This document shows positions 20,545 to 31,837 of a DNA stretch of 64,000 bases, in pieces. The position numbers were made by a program, and so were the translations under genes. The notes beneath the pieces are model-generated. The model saw only the letters and a program-made list of their open reading frames with translations. It ran no database searches and was not told where the DNA came from. Origin of the DNA: Calliphora vicina (taxonomy: Eukaryota; Arthropoda; Insecta; Diptera; Calliphoridae); contig NC_088783.1 in the NCBI RefSeq assembly GCF_958450345.1, positions 86,263,895 through 86,327,894 of the forward strand, given 5' to 3'. Position 1 is the stretch's first letter, and each line of letters opens with the position of its first letter.

Positions 20545-20864
20545 TACTTTGGTACTGTCGATTCTTCATACTGTTGTAGAAGATTCGATCACTGGTCTTG
20601 AAAAAATAGAGGAAAACTTTAGTCAAGGCTTTCGAAGTTTCCTGTCCAGTCACTAAGGCTAAGAAAAGCTTCCCTCCATGGTGGAATTCTGAGCTATCTA
20701 AACTACGTAGGGAAACTCGTAGGACCTTTAACATTAGCTATAATAGTAAATCATGGCAACCATATCGTGATCAATTGAAAACCTACAAGAATGCTATAGT
20801 AGTCGCAAAAAGAAACTCATGGAGAAGCTTCTGTGAATCTATAGATTCTAGCCAAGGGACAATC

Positions 20865-22131
20865 CAATCCTACTTATATCAAAAGGAAGGATGACTCCTG
20901 GTCCGAATCCTCAGCAGAGTCACTTGACATCCTACTGAATACTCATTTCCCAGGCTGTAAGGATGTTGCTACGGATATTGAAAGTGAAGGTAGGACTCTA
21001 TACAATATCGATAGTTACATCATCCCCTATGACAGGATATCATGGGCGATCGACCGTTTCGCACCTTTCAAGTCACCCGGGCCGGATGGTATATTGCCAA
21101 AGATGCTACAAAGCGCAAAAAGGCATATCATTCCCTGGCTTCATAGAATTTTTACGCTCTGTCTCTCCCTCAACCATGTTCCGGTTAACTGGAGGATAGT
21201 TAAGGTCGTTTTTATTCCCAAAATTGACAATAGAAGTCATGAGAAGGCGAAGGACTTTCGTCCAATTAGTCTTTCATCTTTCCAGCTTAAAACATTGGGA
21301 AGACTCATTGACGCTCACATTAGGCTTCGCCTAGAGGGTACGACACGGCTTTCTAATAGTCAGCATGCCTACCTTAAGGGTCGCTCTACAGAGACAGCTC
21401 TGCACGAGGTCGTAAGAGTTGTAGAGAGATCTCTCGAATTTAAACAATATACAATGGCAGCCTTTCTGGATATAGAGGGTGCTTTCTATAATGTAACCAC
21501 TCTTGCAATTCAGCAAGCTCTTAGTAACCTAGACGTTGACGAATATATCAATAACTGGTTAGTAACCATGCTGAAATCAAGAATAGTTACAGCAAATCTT
21601 GGTAATAGCGTCAAGTCCAAGCTAGTTGGTAGAGGCACACCACAGGGTGGGGTAATCTCTCCACTACTGTGGCTTATCGTTATTAACTCGATTCTCATTG
21701 ATCTAGACAGAAAAGGGATAAAAGTTGTTGCTTTTGCGGACGATGTGGTGATACTCGTATCAGATCTGTTTCCGGACGTGATCAGTGATATTATGTCCAC
21801 TGCTTTAGGGTTGCTCAACTGGGCCACGGTAAGTGGTCTTGTGGTGAATCCAAGCAAAACGGAACTTGTACTTTTCACGACAAAGACCAAGATTCCAAGC
21901 TTCAAACTTCCATGGTTGAAAAACTGCGAAATCCCCCTTTCAAATAATGCAAAATATCTAGGCATTATACTGGACTCTAAATTGTCATTGAAGCTAAATA
22001 CTCAACATAGGATAAAAAAGGCTACGGTGGCCTATTATACCTGTCGTAAGATGTTTGGTAGAAAATGGGGACTTAGTCCCAGCATAGTTAAATGGAAGTA
22101 TACGGCTATAGTACGTCCAATTCTTACTTAG
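20865..22131 (+). pseudogene. LINE reverse transcriptase domain
   Basis: Open for over 400 codons. Motifs in order: FKSPGPDGI (about 21067), FRPISLSSF (about 21260), GRSTETALHEV (about 21380), FLDIEGAF, RGTPQGGVISPLLW (about 21630) and the intact catalytic FADDVV (21731-21748). The frame closes at a TAG at 22129-22131, exactly where related elements carry a Tyr before GS-x-VWW, so this is a nonsense mutation, not the native end. Upstream, a frameshift near 20860 separates it from the WWNSEL region. Order and motifs suit the R1/LOA part of the I superfamily, which also carries RNase H. Confidence 0.82.
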
Positions 22132-22152
22132 GGATCTTTTGTATGGTGGACT

Positions 22153-22354
22153 GCAACTAGAAGGAAGTATGTCGTAGACCAACTATACAAAGTCCAGAGA
22201 TCAGCCTGCATTGGTATAACCGGCACACTAAGAATTAGTCCTTCAGAGGCACTGCAACTAAAAGGAAGTATGTCGTAGACCAACTATACAAAGTCCAGAG
22301 ATCAGCCTGCATTGGTATAACCGGCACACTAAGAACTAGTCCTTCAGAGGCACT
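22153..22354. repeat. 101-bp tandem duplication in the LINE
   Basis: The unit starting GCAACTAGAAGGAAGTATG (22153) is repeated from 22254 with a few substitutions (for example AGAATTAG against AGAACTAG). Both are LINE coding sequence just downstream of the RT stop. The short homology CTGCAACTA at the junction suggests slippage or unequal exchange. Confidence 0.8.
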
Positions 22355-22373
22355 GAACTAGAGTATCCAAAAC

Positions 22374-22812
22374 CGAAACCGAAAACCGGTTTTTTTATCT
22401 TTGTAAACTCGACCGGTTTCGGTTTTCTTTAAAATTCCGGTTTTTTTTAACCGGTTTTTGTAAGACGGTTAACCGGTTTTAATGAAATATATTTTCAAAA
22501 GCTCATTTCAACATATTTTTGAAAAACTTTGATACCATTTTTAAAAATATTGATTCATTTTATGGAAAATTGTAGCATTTAGCAGTATTTCGAAATATAT
22601 ATAAGACAATTGCATTAAGAATTCCAAAATTTTAAATTAGCGTATTTTTCATATTGAATAAAAATTTAATATAAACCGGTTAACCGGTTTTTTTGAAGAC
22701 AAAAACCGAAACCGGATAATCGGTTTTTTTAAAAGATAAAAATCAAAACCGGTTTTTTCAAAAACACACTTTTTCGGTTAAACCGGTTTTTTAAATTTGA
22801 CGGTTTTTTGGA
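22374..22812. repeat. AACCGGTTTT-rich insertion in the LINE
   Basis: About 440 bp in which AAACCGG or CCGGTTTT motifs recur over ten times, clustered at both ends. TCCAAAACCG (about 22377) is mirrored by CGGTTTTTTGGA (about 22802), suggesting a transposon with many subterminal sites. It separates the RT region from the RNase H region of the surrounding LINE. Family not recognised. No clear TSD. Confidence 0.6.
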
Positions 22813-22959
22813 CAATCTACACTGAACACTATATTGCACCTTGTGCCAATAGACCTTCACATAATGACCACCTCTGCCTGTAGCGCAGCGAGGCTTCAAG
22901 CATCTGGTTGTTGGAGATCGAGAACATATGACCACGAGGGGATTTTGAGCCAGTTGTCT

Positions 22960-23665
22960 TCGATCGTTCTCCAACCATCTGACTATATAACTCCATACAC
23001 AGATTTTGATAGGGTTTTCAAGATCTTAATCCCCTCCAGGAGTGATTGGGATAGGGGTAATCTCGTGTACAAATATGACACTAGGATATATACAGACGGT
23101 TCAAAAATGAGCTGTGGTGTTGGTTCTGGCGTCTTCTGTGACGAACCTGAGGTAGGCATTTCGTATCGTCTTCCGAATGAGTGTTTTCCAGGCGGAAATT
23201 TTTGCAATCATAGCAGCTTGCAATACACTATATGATCATAATACTCGCGGCAATATAGGTATTTTTGTCGACAGTCAGGCGGCACTTCTCTCACTGAATG
23301 CCTACACAATTTCATCTTCACTAGTTAGGTAATATAGGAACTCTCTGTCAAGGCTAGGTTGTCTATCTGACATTACTTTGGTTTGGGTACCTGCGCACAG
23401 GGACCACTACGGTAATGAACAGGCAGACGAACTAGCCAAAATGGGATCTGCCTTAGATATCTCCAATGCGGTCTCAGTAGCAACTCCACTGGGGACTATT
23501 AAAGGTATCATCTTCAGACATTTTCTTACAAAGGCTGAATGTAGATGGCATAATTTAGACACATGTAAGGTAGCCAAGTTGATGTGGCCATCTTTTAACG
23601 AAAAACGTACTATGCAACTTATAACCCGGAATAGAAGGGATATATCAAGGTTGCTGGCAGTGTAG
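22960..23665 (+). pseudogene. LINE RNase H domain remnant
   Basis: RNase H motifs lie in two frames. IYTDGSK (about 23088) carries the first catalytic Asp. The later part reads FQAEIFAI (about 23190), FVDSQAA (about 23265), WVPAHRDHYGNEQADELAK (about 23382) with the His/Asp region. A frameshift lies near 23185 and an in-frame stop near 23327. The continuation after RDISRLLAV is cut by unrelated sequence from about 23665. Confidence 0.75.
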
Positions 23666-24115
23666 TGTGCACATGAAGTACTTGAAATACAAATGTTCAT
23701 GGTGCAACACTTGAACATGCGTGTGGTGTGTGTGGTCCCATTTTGCTTGTTGGGAAATTGAGTAGCGCGGCTGATCAAGAATTAGATCAACTGTTTGGCC
23801 TTAAAATAGAATTGTGTATTGAACAAAGGGTTTAATCACTCAAAACATTTATTGAACAGTCAGTATATTTGACAATATGCTTTGTTCCAAGCACACTCAA
23901 AAACACAAACAGGCATGAGTCAATACACCAATGTGTAGAATGTAAACAATGCAAATTGTTACATTGAGTAGAATCTAAGAACCAATAGAAAATAAGATAT
24001 TGAGTAGATTTAGGAATCACTCAAAAGTAGTGTTTAAGAATTTTAGGCTTAAGAAAATAATTTTTAAAATAAAAATCAATTATTAATCTGAATCCAACGA
24101 AGACTATCATTGAAG
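23665..24115. other. Unrecognised insertion in the LINE C-terminus
   Basis: Coding similarity stops after RDISRLLAV and resumes with TGHWELGKHANRLGLPF (about 24135), so roughly 450 bp was inserted or rearranged here. The segment has repeated CACTCAAAA and AGTAGA words but no clear TIR, TSD or ORF. Confidence 0.45.
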
Positions 24116-25274
24116 AAGTCAACCACCATTACAAACGGGACACTGGGAGTTAGGCAAGCACGCAAATCGCCTGGGACTCCCTTTTAACGAGTTGTAAGGA
24201 TAGGGAAAAAGAGGAAACGATTTTCCACCTTCTCTGCGAATGCCCAGCCCTGAGCGTCAAGAGACATAAATTCATGGGCAACTATACATGGACCAACCTT
24301 GGTGAGGTATCCTGGTCTAAACTCAAATGACCTACTGAGATATCTCACAGCTACAGGTTGGATCTAGTAGCACATTTTAGTTACATTGCGATGTAAACGA
24401 CATTACATCTGACGAGTGGTGTGGTCTCACCAAAACGGGGTCCCTTCGACTCTACTTGATTGTTCGCACGTAGTGAACTACCACGTAAACCAACCAACTG
24501 TCATGCAAATTAAAAAAGGAATATTTGGTTTACAATATTGATAAACAGCATATTATTTCCCAATTCACAATTGGTGTCGTTGCGTTGTATCTCGTATTTC
24601 TTTTTATTATTGTTTTGTTTTTGTTTCGAAAAATTTGTTTGAAAAATATTTATGACATACAATAATACACATAATGATCCAATTATTTTCTAAATATACG
24701 AGAAATTTTCTTTACCTTAATGTAGAAAGGTCCTAAAGGGTGGATTAGCCGACTGTAATGTAATGTAACCTTAACGGAACGGAACAGCTGATCGTTTCTA
24801 TTGTGTGTAAAGTAGTTAAAGCAGTTATAGTGACAAAATGTAACGTAACTGTAACGTCTGAACCTGTTAAAAACAGAATTTCTTTACGTTTCAACCAAAG
24901 CAAGGCAAATTTATTTACAGGTATACCCAATTCTACAACAAATACAACTTTACCAAAAACAACATATACTTTGTTTTTGTAAAATTATGTGCTAGCTGTC
25001 AAACAGCTAAACAACAGCAGACTGCCAGAATCAAAAACAGGGGTGAAAATAAATAAATACGTGAAATTTACTTTCAATAAGTACTCCATTCACTTTTATA
25101 TTATCAATTATTCACTTTTCTACTATTTTATATTTTTTATTATAAGAAACAAAAACGTTAATTTAAATTAATAAAGAAATGTAAACAAACTTTGACAACT
25201 AGAAGTGAAAAAACAAATCGAGCAAAAAATAGTCAGCTGGCTTTTCGACGTCACCTTATTAGATACGCCTTGAA

Positions 25275-25804
25275 CCAAAGTATACCAAGTAGTCCAACTC
25301 TCTATTTTATAAATTTACTCTCTCACATATACGGGTACTGTGTAAATTCAACACCCTTGTGAGAGAATTATACACATTAAAAGTCTCGAAATTTTAACTA
25401 TAAATTGTCCAATAAATATAGTTTGATACGCGTAAATTCACTAACACACATTATTTTATAATTTTTTTCAACACATTTAGCACTTTTTCTTTTCCGAAGC
25501 AAGTCCATTTCGCACAAACTAAAAAATATTTTTTTTATTAATTTTGACGTTTTATTTTGTTTGTGGTAGGTTTTAAAATATAGAACAGAGTTTCAATTTT
25601 TGGTATTGAAAATAGAACAAAATTTAAATAAATTAAAATTTAAACATTTTTTTAGAACTCTGTGTGTATGGTGAAAATTCAAAAGGAACCAACACATATA
25701 CATTTTTGTAACTAAAACATATTTAGACTTAGGTACTTTTTCACTAACACATGTATAGAGTTAGGTACTGCTGTCAAAGAGTTGGACTACTTGTTATACT
25801 TTGG
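25275..25804. mobile_element. MITE with CCAAAGTATA ends
   Basis: CCAAAGTATACCAAGTAGTC with CAACTC (25275-25300) is inverted at 25779-25804 with one mismatch in 26. The right half (about 25560-25806) is duplicated in direct orientation 370 bp downstream (about 25930-26172), including the same TAGAACAGAG and TTAGGTACTGCTGTCAAAG segments. No coding capacity. Confidence 0.6.
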
Positions 25805-25929
25805 TTTCAACCAAAGTAAATTAATAAAGTAGCGACAGTACTACAACAAATACAACATTTACAAAAACCACAAGCAATTTTGCTCAAATGAAAAACTTAT
25901 TTTTTTATTAATTTTTGACACATAATTTT

Positions 25930-26172
25930 ATTTGTGGTGAATTTAATTTATAGAACAGAGTTTCAATTTTTGGTATTGGAAATAGAAGAAAATTTAAATA
26001 AATTAAAATTTAAACATTTTTATAGAACTCTGTTTGTCTGGTGAAAATTAAAAAGGCACCAACAATGTACATTTTTGTTACTAACACATATTTAGACTTA
26101 GGTACTTTTTCACTAACACATGCTTAGAGTTAGGTACTGCTGTCAAAGAGTTGGACTACTTGTTATACTTTG
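25930..26172. repeat. Second copy of the MITE right half
   Basis: Direct repeat of about 25560-25806, offset by 370 bp. It has the same inner sequence and ends GAGTTGGACTACTTGTTATA at the TIR. The two copies differ by scattered substitutions, so the duplication is not fresh. Confidence 0.65.
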
Positions 26173-26220
26173 ACCCAAAAATTGAATGTCAAAAAAAATA
26201 AAAAAAAATATTTTTCGTTT

Positions 26221-26680
26221 GCGCCAAATAAGAATGTTTCGGTTAATTTAATGGTTTAAATGTGTAGAAAAAAATTAAAAAATTGTATGTGTTTGTGGAA
26301 GTGTGTGTTAGAATTGCAATTTTATCGCAATTTTCAATAAAAACACGCTCTCTTTCAAGTGTGTTGAATTCACAGACTACTTGTATGTGAAAAGAGAGAG
26401 AGGTTGTTGTTGTAGAAAAAGAGAGAGCCTTCCCTTGTTATTCTTTGTTTGCGCCAAATAAGAATGTTTCGGTTAATTTAATTAAATGTGTAGAAAAAAA
26501 TTAAAAAATTGTATGTGTTTGTGAAAGTGTGTGTTAGAATTGCAATTTTATCGCAATTTTCAATAAAAAGTTTTGAAGATAAATCTCTCTCTCAAGTGTG
26601 TTGAATTCACATACTACTTGTATGTGAGAAGAGAGAGAGGTTGTTGTTGTAGAAAAAGAGAGAGCCTTCCCTTCTTGTTA
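26221..26680. repeat. 230-bp tandem duplication
   Basis: GCGCCAAATAAGAATGTTTC begins at 26221 and again at 26451. The whole unit, including the GAGAGAGAGGTTGTTGTTG tract and GAGAGAGCCTTCCC, is repeated once with minor indels. It sits immediately left of P-like copy 2. No ORF of note. Confidence 0.75.
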
Positions 26681-26695
26681 TTATTTGCTCAGAAC

Positions 26696-27680
26696 CATAG
26701 TAGAAAAATAGAAGGTAGTTTCATTCTCTCTTTATTTTTTAAAATTCTACGTCTGACATGCTTAAGGATTTTGACGTTTTCGTTAAAATAGTAATGCCAT
26801 ATCAATTTCAAATTTTCCCTTTGGGAATACATAATTTTCATTAATTTGAAAATTATTAAAAAAAATAGAAAAAATATTTACCCAACAACAACAGTTTAAG
26901 GATATATGTAAAGCTTGCGAAGAAGATTTGCCAAAACAGCCAATGGTGTGCTCCGACCATTTAGTTGAAAGTAATATTTCAGTTAAAACAAAGCGTGTGA
27001 GATTGGATATGAATGCTGTCCCAATGAACACAAGGTAACTTCAAAATACTATTTATTATGTAAACAAATTTTGGGATATATATCACCGACTATTACCGAT
27101 CATAATCCATTAACTATGCACACTGGAGTAGAATCGAAATTATTTGAAAATAAATCTCGTATTTCTAAACGGCGTACCCAAGGAATATTCGAGTTTAAGA
27201 TTTGAAAATGAACCCCACAAATACTTCAATGGCGGCGCTATGGGACCCAAAGTAGGGCACCTTCGACATGTAAATTTGTTAAACGCGTGCCATTTTTTGT
27301 TTTTCATCCGTTTTCCATTGAAAATACATTCTTCCGTGTGCTACTTGTCTCTTATAATTAAACCTCCATTTAAAAGATATAAAATATTTACATAGTAATA
27401 AAAAAATGAAGAAAATGCATACATATAAAAATAGTCAACGTGTTTTAATAAGTAATCGAACGTTAGGAATTAAATCAATAACTCCCAACACAACATAATA
27501 CATTTTTATTTAAATAATAAATTACATTACGCATTTTTTGTAAAAAAATTCTCGAAAATCATAATAATTTTTTGGAATGTGGCAACGCTTTTTATAATGC
27601 TCACAAAAAAAGGAAACTTCAAAAAACCTTATTTTAAAAAAAAAATTTTGATTGAAACTACCTTCTATATTTTTATCATG
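26696..27680. mobile_element. P-element-like derivative, copy 2 (inverted)
   Basis: A perfect 8-bp TSD CTCAGAAC (26688-26695 and 27681-27688) brackets the same TIRs as copy 1 in the opposite orientation: CATAGTAGAAAAATAGAAGG at the left and the CATGAT end at the right. Sequence is nearly identical to copy 1, including the THAP remnant, here on the plus strand at about 26880-27034 (CSDHL, NAVPM). 985 bp, about 40 bp shorter than copy 1 through small indels. Non-autonomous. Confidence 0.87.
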
Positions 27681-27999
27681 CTCAGAACGCTTAACAATAT
27701 TTTCAATGTTCTAAAAATGTTTTAAATATTTCAATAATATATAAATAAAAAACATTGTAAAAGGGGATAAAGGAACTAGCATATCCCACAACAATAAATG
27801 TCAGTGAATTTATCAATAATTGAGAAATTTAGCACAATTCTTACTAAAAACAAAATTTTTTTATTGTTATGATAATATTTACTTATTATACAAATTAGTT
27901 CACACAAGCATTTATAAAATGTATACTAATAATAGTCGAAAGTAATAAGTTTGAAAATATTAAATTAATATTTTGTAGACAAATTAAATTAACAAATTA

Positions 28000-28126
28000 G
28001 GGCCATTATTACAACTTGCCTTTATGTTCGAAATAGTGAAAGGTTAAAATTTTAGCAATAGAAAAAGGTACCCTTAAAGTTAACTATTACTATTGCGAAC
28101 ATAAAGGCAAGTTGTAATAATGGCCC
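28000..28126. mobile_element. 127-bp Harbinger-type MITE (TTA TSD)
   Basis: A perfect 31-bp TIR starts GGGCCATTATTACAACTTGC at 28000 and is inverted at 28096-28126. TTA lies on both sides (27997-27999 and 28127-28129). Three-base TWA target and GGGCC ends fit PIF/Harbinger. The unpaired middle is only about 65 bp. Perfect arms suggest recent insertion or strong foldback constraint. Confidence 0.82.
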
Positions 28127-29430
28127 TTAGTATAAAGTACAATACAATATTAATTAAATTTTAAGTTATCGGATCTTTAATAAATAAAGTCTGTATGACA
28201 AGGTAATAAATAATATTTATAATTGTCTCCTAATGGGTTAATATAAACATATATGAAGTCACTTCGAAGCACTTCACAATGATGATGAATACATTATGTG
28301 TAAAGGGCACCATACACTATCAAAATGCTTGATGTCACTTTCGTGTACGTGTAATTTGATGCTTTGATGTACACTTGATTGATGACTCGTCAATCTGCAT
28401 TTTATTTTTGATTTTGTGGTGTTAACACAGTGTTGCCACCAAGAAAATTATAAACTACACATGCCTCATGCCTAAATTACACATACGAGAAAAAATTACA
28501 CATGTAAATAAATTTTCAAGATTTCAATAGGAGAAATTGTCTAAAATTGTCATGAATATAAAAGGTTTGTCACAGTGGACTCTGGGATGTTTGGACCAAA
28601 TACGATCACTTTATTGTCAATCGACAATTTTCACTTGCGGTGATTTTAATTTAAATAGGAATTGGATACATGTATGAGGGGTATTAAAGCAAGGTTAGCA
28701 ATCTCTTTTTTTAGTGAACTTTTCTAATTTAATGAATTCTTGAGATCAGTCAAATATGTCAATCCCACATACGCTTTTAACAAATATTAATCAATGTCCA
28801 TTCGGAGATTGTTCCATTGGAAATTGTTACATTTCTATTAAAAATTTAACAATATTTAAAAAATATCACAATGTTTGCTTTCGAATTTTAATTTATTCCT
28901 AATATATACATATTAAGTGCTTTGAAATCAGTTTTGTTTCAGATTCAAAGATAAATATTTTTTACTATTTGTTTAAAAATTATAGCTCTGATCATTTTCC
29001 TTCCCAGTAAAATCTTGTAACGTTTATATTTTTAAAATTTGTAGTTATAAATTTGAAATAAAGCTTTCAAAATAGTAAGTTAATTTTATTGTTTATTATT
29101 TAAAACACAAACCAGAAACAAGACAGACAATAGCATAAACACAAAACAGTTCTTACGGGTATAAAAAATAACTAGTAACAATTTATAAATAAATTTTTCT
29201 CACACAAATTACTACGTTCTTGTTTTTTTCTCTTTTGGCCCGAAATAACTGCAATTACCGTTACCGATATAATAGTTTATACCGTTATCTGTAAATACCG
29301 TTACCCTTATTCTATAAACAATTTAAAATTATAAAAATACAAATTTTCGATTTTGGGTTATCTTGAAAATTAAAGTTTTTCCAATAATAATTTGTAAAAT
29401 GTATAGTTATTGATACAAAATACTACGTTT

Positions 29431-30166
29431 GCTTAGTACGCAAACGTGCCAAGTCCCAATTTTTAAATTTTATAGGAGAGACAAAAAACGTTCTATCTTT
29501 TTTTGCTTTCAATAATCTTTAGATCTGTAAACGCAGTTCTCTCCTACGATCTGTTGGCTTTAAGTATCAGTTGAAAAAATAAAATAATTGAAATGACTTT
29601 AGAAATTGAAGCCATTTTTAGGGACTTAGCTCTTTTGATTTTTATGATTTTGTGTTTTTTGGCTGGATTTATCACATTTTCTTATAATAAATTTAAATTT
29701 CTCGTTTTACTATTTTACAAATTTGTTTTATTATTTTATATTATTTAAATACATAACAAAAAAGTCTTATTTCATTGCTGTAAAGAAAAATAAATCTAAA
29801 TCTTAAATAAATTTGTTTTTTATTATTATTTCTTTAAAATTAATTTTTTTTTATTTTACAGTGAATTGTGTAACCATACTATAGAGATTACATCGAAAAA
29901 TGTTAATCTTCAAAGTATTATAGCAAATAGTATTGAAAAAGTAGATTTAAATAGCATATTCAATGTTTTTTGCTAGACTTAGCATGTTTTCTTATTATTA
30001 TTTTTTTTGTGGAATTAGCACTCTTGCGTATCACTGAAAAATCATCAGTTAGAAACAAAATAACGAAATTTTTTATTGCAAAATATGTATCTTATGTTTT
30101 ACTATCTTTCTGCATCAAAATCTTAATTTCATTCAAAAATGGACTTGTTACGTTTGCGTACTAAGC
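29431..30166. mobile_element. TIR element of unknown family, copy 1
   Basis: GCTTAGTACGCAAACG is inverted at 30151-30166. The inner border continues GTGCCAAGTCCC, and GGACTTGTTACG at the other end. Related to 53371-54075, which lies in inverse orientation. Internal GGACTTAGC-like units recur along the element (about 29620-30010). A 64-codon open frame is shared with the other copy, but I do not treat it as a gene. Inserted in the hAT-type element. Confidence 0.65.
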
Positions 30167-30384
30167 TAACGATTTGTTGTTTTATATTTTTTTCATGTTG
30201 GAATTAAAAGTCTTATATGAATATAAACTAAAATTTATTTTCTATTACCAATATTACTCAAACAAAACTATCACAAACGGCGAAATGTCCAGCTGGAAAA
30301 CCAAACATAGCAATCTCCAAATTACTTATCGTATTTTTCTGCAAACCTTAATGTTAATTTAGTTCAAACTTGATTCAATCTTCA

Positions 30385-30500
30385 TCTTATATATAAGTAG
30401 GCCACACGTTTTTTTGTGGCACTCTTTTAAGTATGTTATTGTTCACCAATATTAATAAAACATATATTGTTTTCGAATTTCGGCCACCGGGCGATCCTAG
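30385..30500 (+). mobile_element. Non-autonomous Helitron, copy 2
   Basis: Begins TCTTATATATAAGTAGGCC after an A and ends GGCCACCGGGCGATCCTAG before a T, matching copy 1 (19839-20165) at both ends but lacking about 210 bp of the middle. Also inside the hAT-type element. Confidence 0.62.
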
Positions 30501-31837
30501 TACATATAATTCCATTATACTGAGTAACAAACGAGTACAATATAATAAATATATTTAGAGAATACATTTAGAGATTTATATTCATCAACTAAAATATAGG
30601 ATATAGCTACATTCCCTCATATAAATGTACATATTTATTTCAGAAGGTTTTGAAATCTGAACAATCCATAATTCAATCATTCAATTTAAATTTAAAATAT
30701 AGATAAAAGACATACATTGACAATATATTTTGGATATAACTGGAATTTAAAATTACACATGAATTACACATTCACTCAATTACACATGGGCTACACATCC
30801 GTGTTAAAATTACACACAATATGTGTAATTACACATGAAGTGGCAACACTGTGTTAACACCAATAGCGGGAATTATATTTAATTTTAATTTGCACTAAAA
30901 TGTATTTAAAAATGTCAATATCGGATGTAACTTTAATTGCAATAACGAGAACATGTTGAGAATAAAGAAAAAAAACAAAAATAATAAGAGAAATATGTAA
31001 TATAAAAAATTATTCTCTTCATCCGACACGCTCATCAACCTCACGCCTTGAAATATTTTTGTAAATGACTTCGTGATTGATGAGAAAACACCATACACTA
31101 TCAAAAAGTGACATCAAGCATGCTAAAAATCAAAATGTTTTTGATTTTCCATCAAGCGTTGTCGGTGTCACACATACAAACACATTTTCACTAATACTAC
31201 CATAATGCTTGATGAGTATTTTGATAGTGTATGGTGCGCTTAACAATATACGGTTTATATGTAAGTACTATTACCAAAAAAGTTTAATATTTTTTTTTTA
31301 AATCGCAGAAAAAAATTATAAAATCGCTTGAACAGTATTTAGAAGAATTGTGTTGATAACACTTTCAAACAGCTGTTTAAATTTGTTTGTTTATGTCAAA
31401 AACATATGACACGTTTTTAATGTTCTATAATCGCACTAAAGTGTTACGTTAAGTCAACATTACGGTTACATTACATCAACGGTCGGCTAACCCAGCCTTT
31501 AAGGCTGGCTAAATATGATATATGAGTGGACCATTTACCGAAATAAACGAAAATCTCGGCTTACAAAAACAAACACGAATTATATTAAGGTAACGATATA
31601 TTGGCCCATAATCATAGTCAAAATTAAAGTATGTTTTAAATTGAACCGACTTTAACTGGGTGCCACCTGAAATGTAGAAAATGTTTTCATACAATATACA
31701 ACAAAATACAGACAAGTGGCACCGCTGAACAGCTGACATAGAAAATTAAAACAAAAACCAAAACAATAAAAGTAACCGGGACAACTAAAGAAAAAAAGTT
31801 GTTTGTGGTGGAAAAGTGGAAAAGATAAGATTAGTAT

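Larger units (their letters stand above)
20560..24450 (+). mobile_element. Decayed LINE with RT and RNase H (R1/LOA-like)
   Basis: Sense-strand non-LTR element interrupted twice: at 22374-22812 by an AACCGG-rich insert, and at about 23665-24115 by sequence with no resemblance to a LINE. Visible parts in order: PPWWNSEL-type linker (about 20675), THFPGCK (about 20940), RT, RNase H pieces, and a C-terminal CECPAL...KRHKF zinc motif (about 24230-24270). Several frameshifts and stops mean it is inactive. Confidence 0.78.
28428..30851. mobile_element. hAT-type element (2.4 kb) with TGTTAACA TSD
   Basis: The ends CAGTGTTGCCAC and GTGGCAACACTG form a 12-bp perfect TIR flanked by the 8-bp duplication TGTTAACA (28420-28427 and 30852-30859). 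Both subterminal regions are packed with AATTACACAT-type repeats (at least five at the right end), the usual arrangement of hAT transposase sites. No transposase ORF is seen. The interior carries two further insertions (29431-30166 and 30385-30500). Non-autonomous. Confidence 0.82.
28307..31238. mobile_element. MITE with GCACCATACACTATCAAAA ends, split by a hAT element
   Basis: GCACCATACACTATCAAAAT at 28307 is inverted at about 31218-31238. Removing the hAT-type insert (28428-30851 plus one 8-bp TSD) leaves about 500 bp. A second, inner copy of the left end in direct orientation at 31089-31106 makes a 148-bp palindromic unit at 31089-31236. No coding region. TSD not clear. Confidence 0.55.
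24735..31505. mobile_element. Possible large TIR element enclosing a nested stack
   Basis: AAAGGGTGGATTAGCCGAC...TGTAATGTAACC (24735-24770) is inverted at about 31467-31502 (GGTTACATTACA...GTCGGCTAACCCAGCCTTT), with a one-base gap and few mismatches. Both arms continue with GTAACGT-like motifs. All insertions between 25.2 and 31.3 kb lie inside. I could not confirm a TSD. The residual interior without nested insertions is about 2 kb, with no transposase seen. Confidence 0.42.

Noticed and set aside
25300..26680. CRISPR-like direct repeats
   Set aside because: The repeats are long duplicated blocks of 230-250 bp, not short repeats with unique spacers, and the genome is eukaryotic.
29970..30164. 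Frame shared by 29970-30164 and 53373-53573 as a small gene
   Set aside because: Both copies lie in related transposon sequence, run into the TIR, and lack a convincing start. Shared ancestry explains the similarity.
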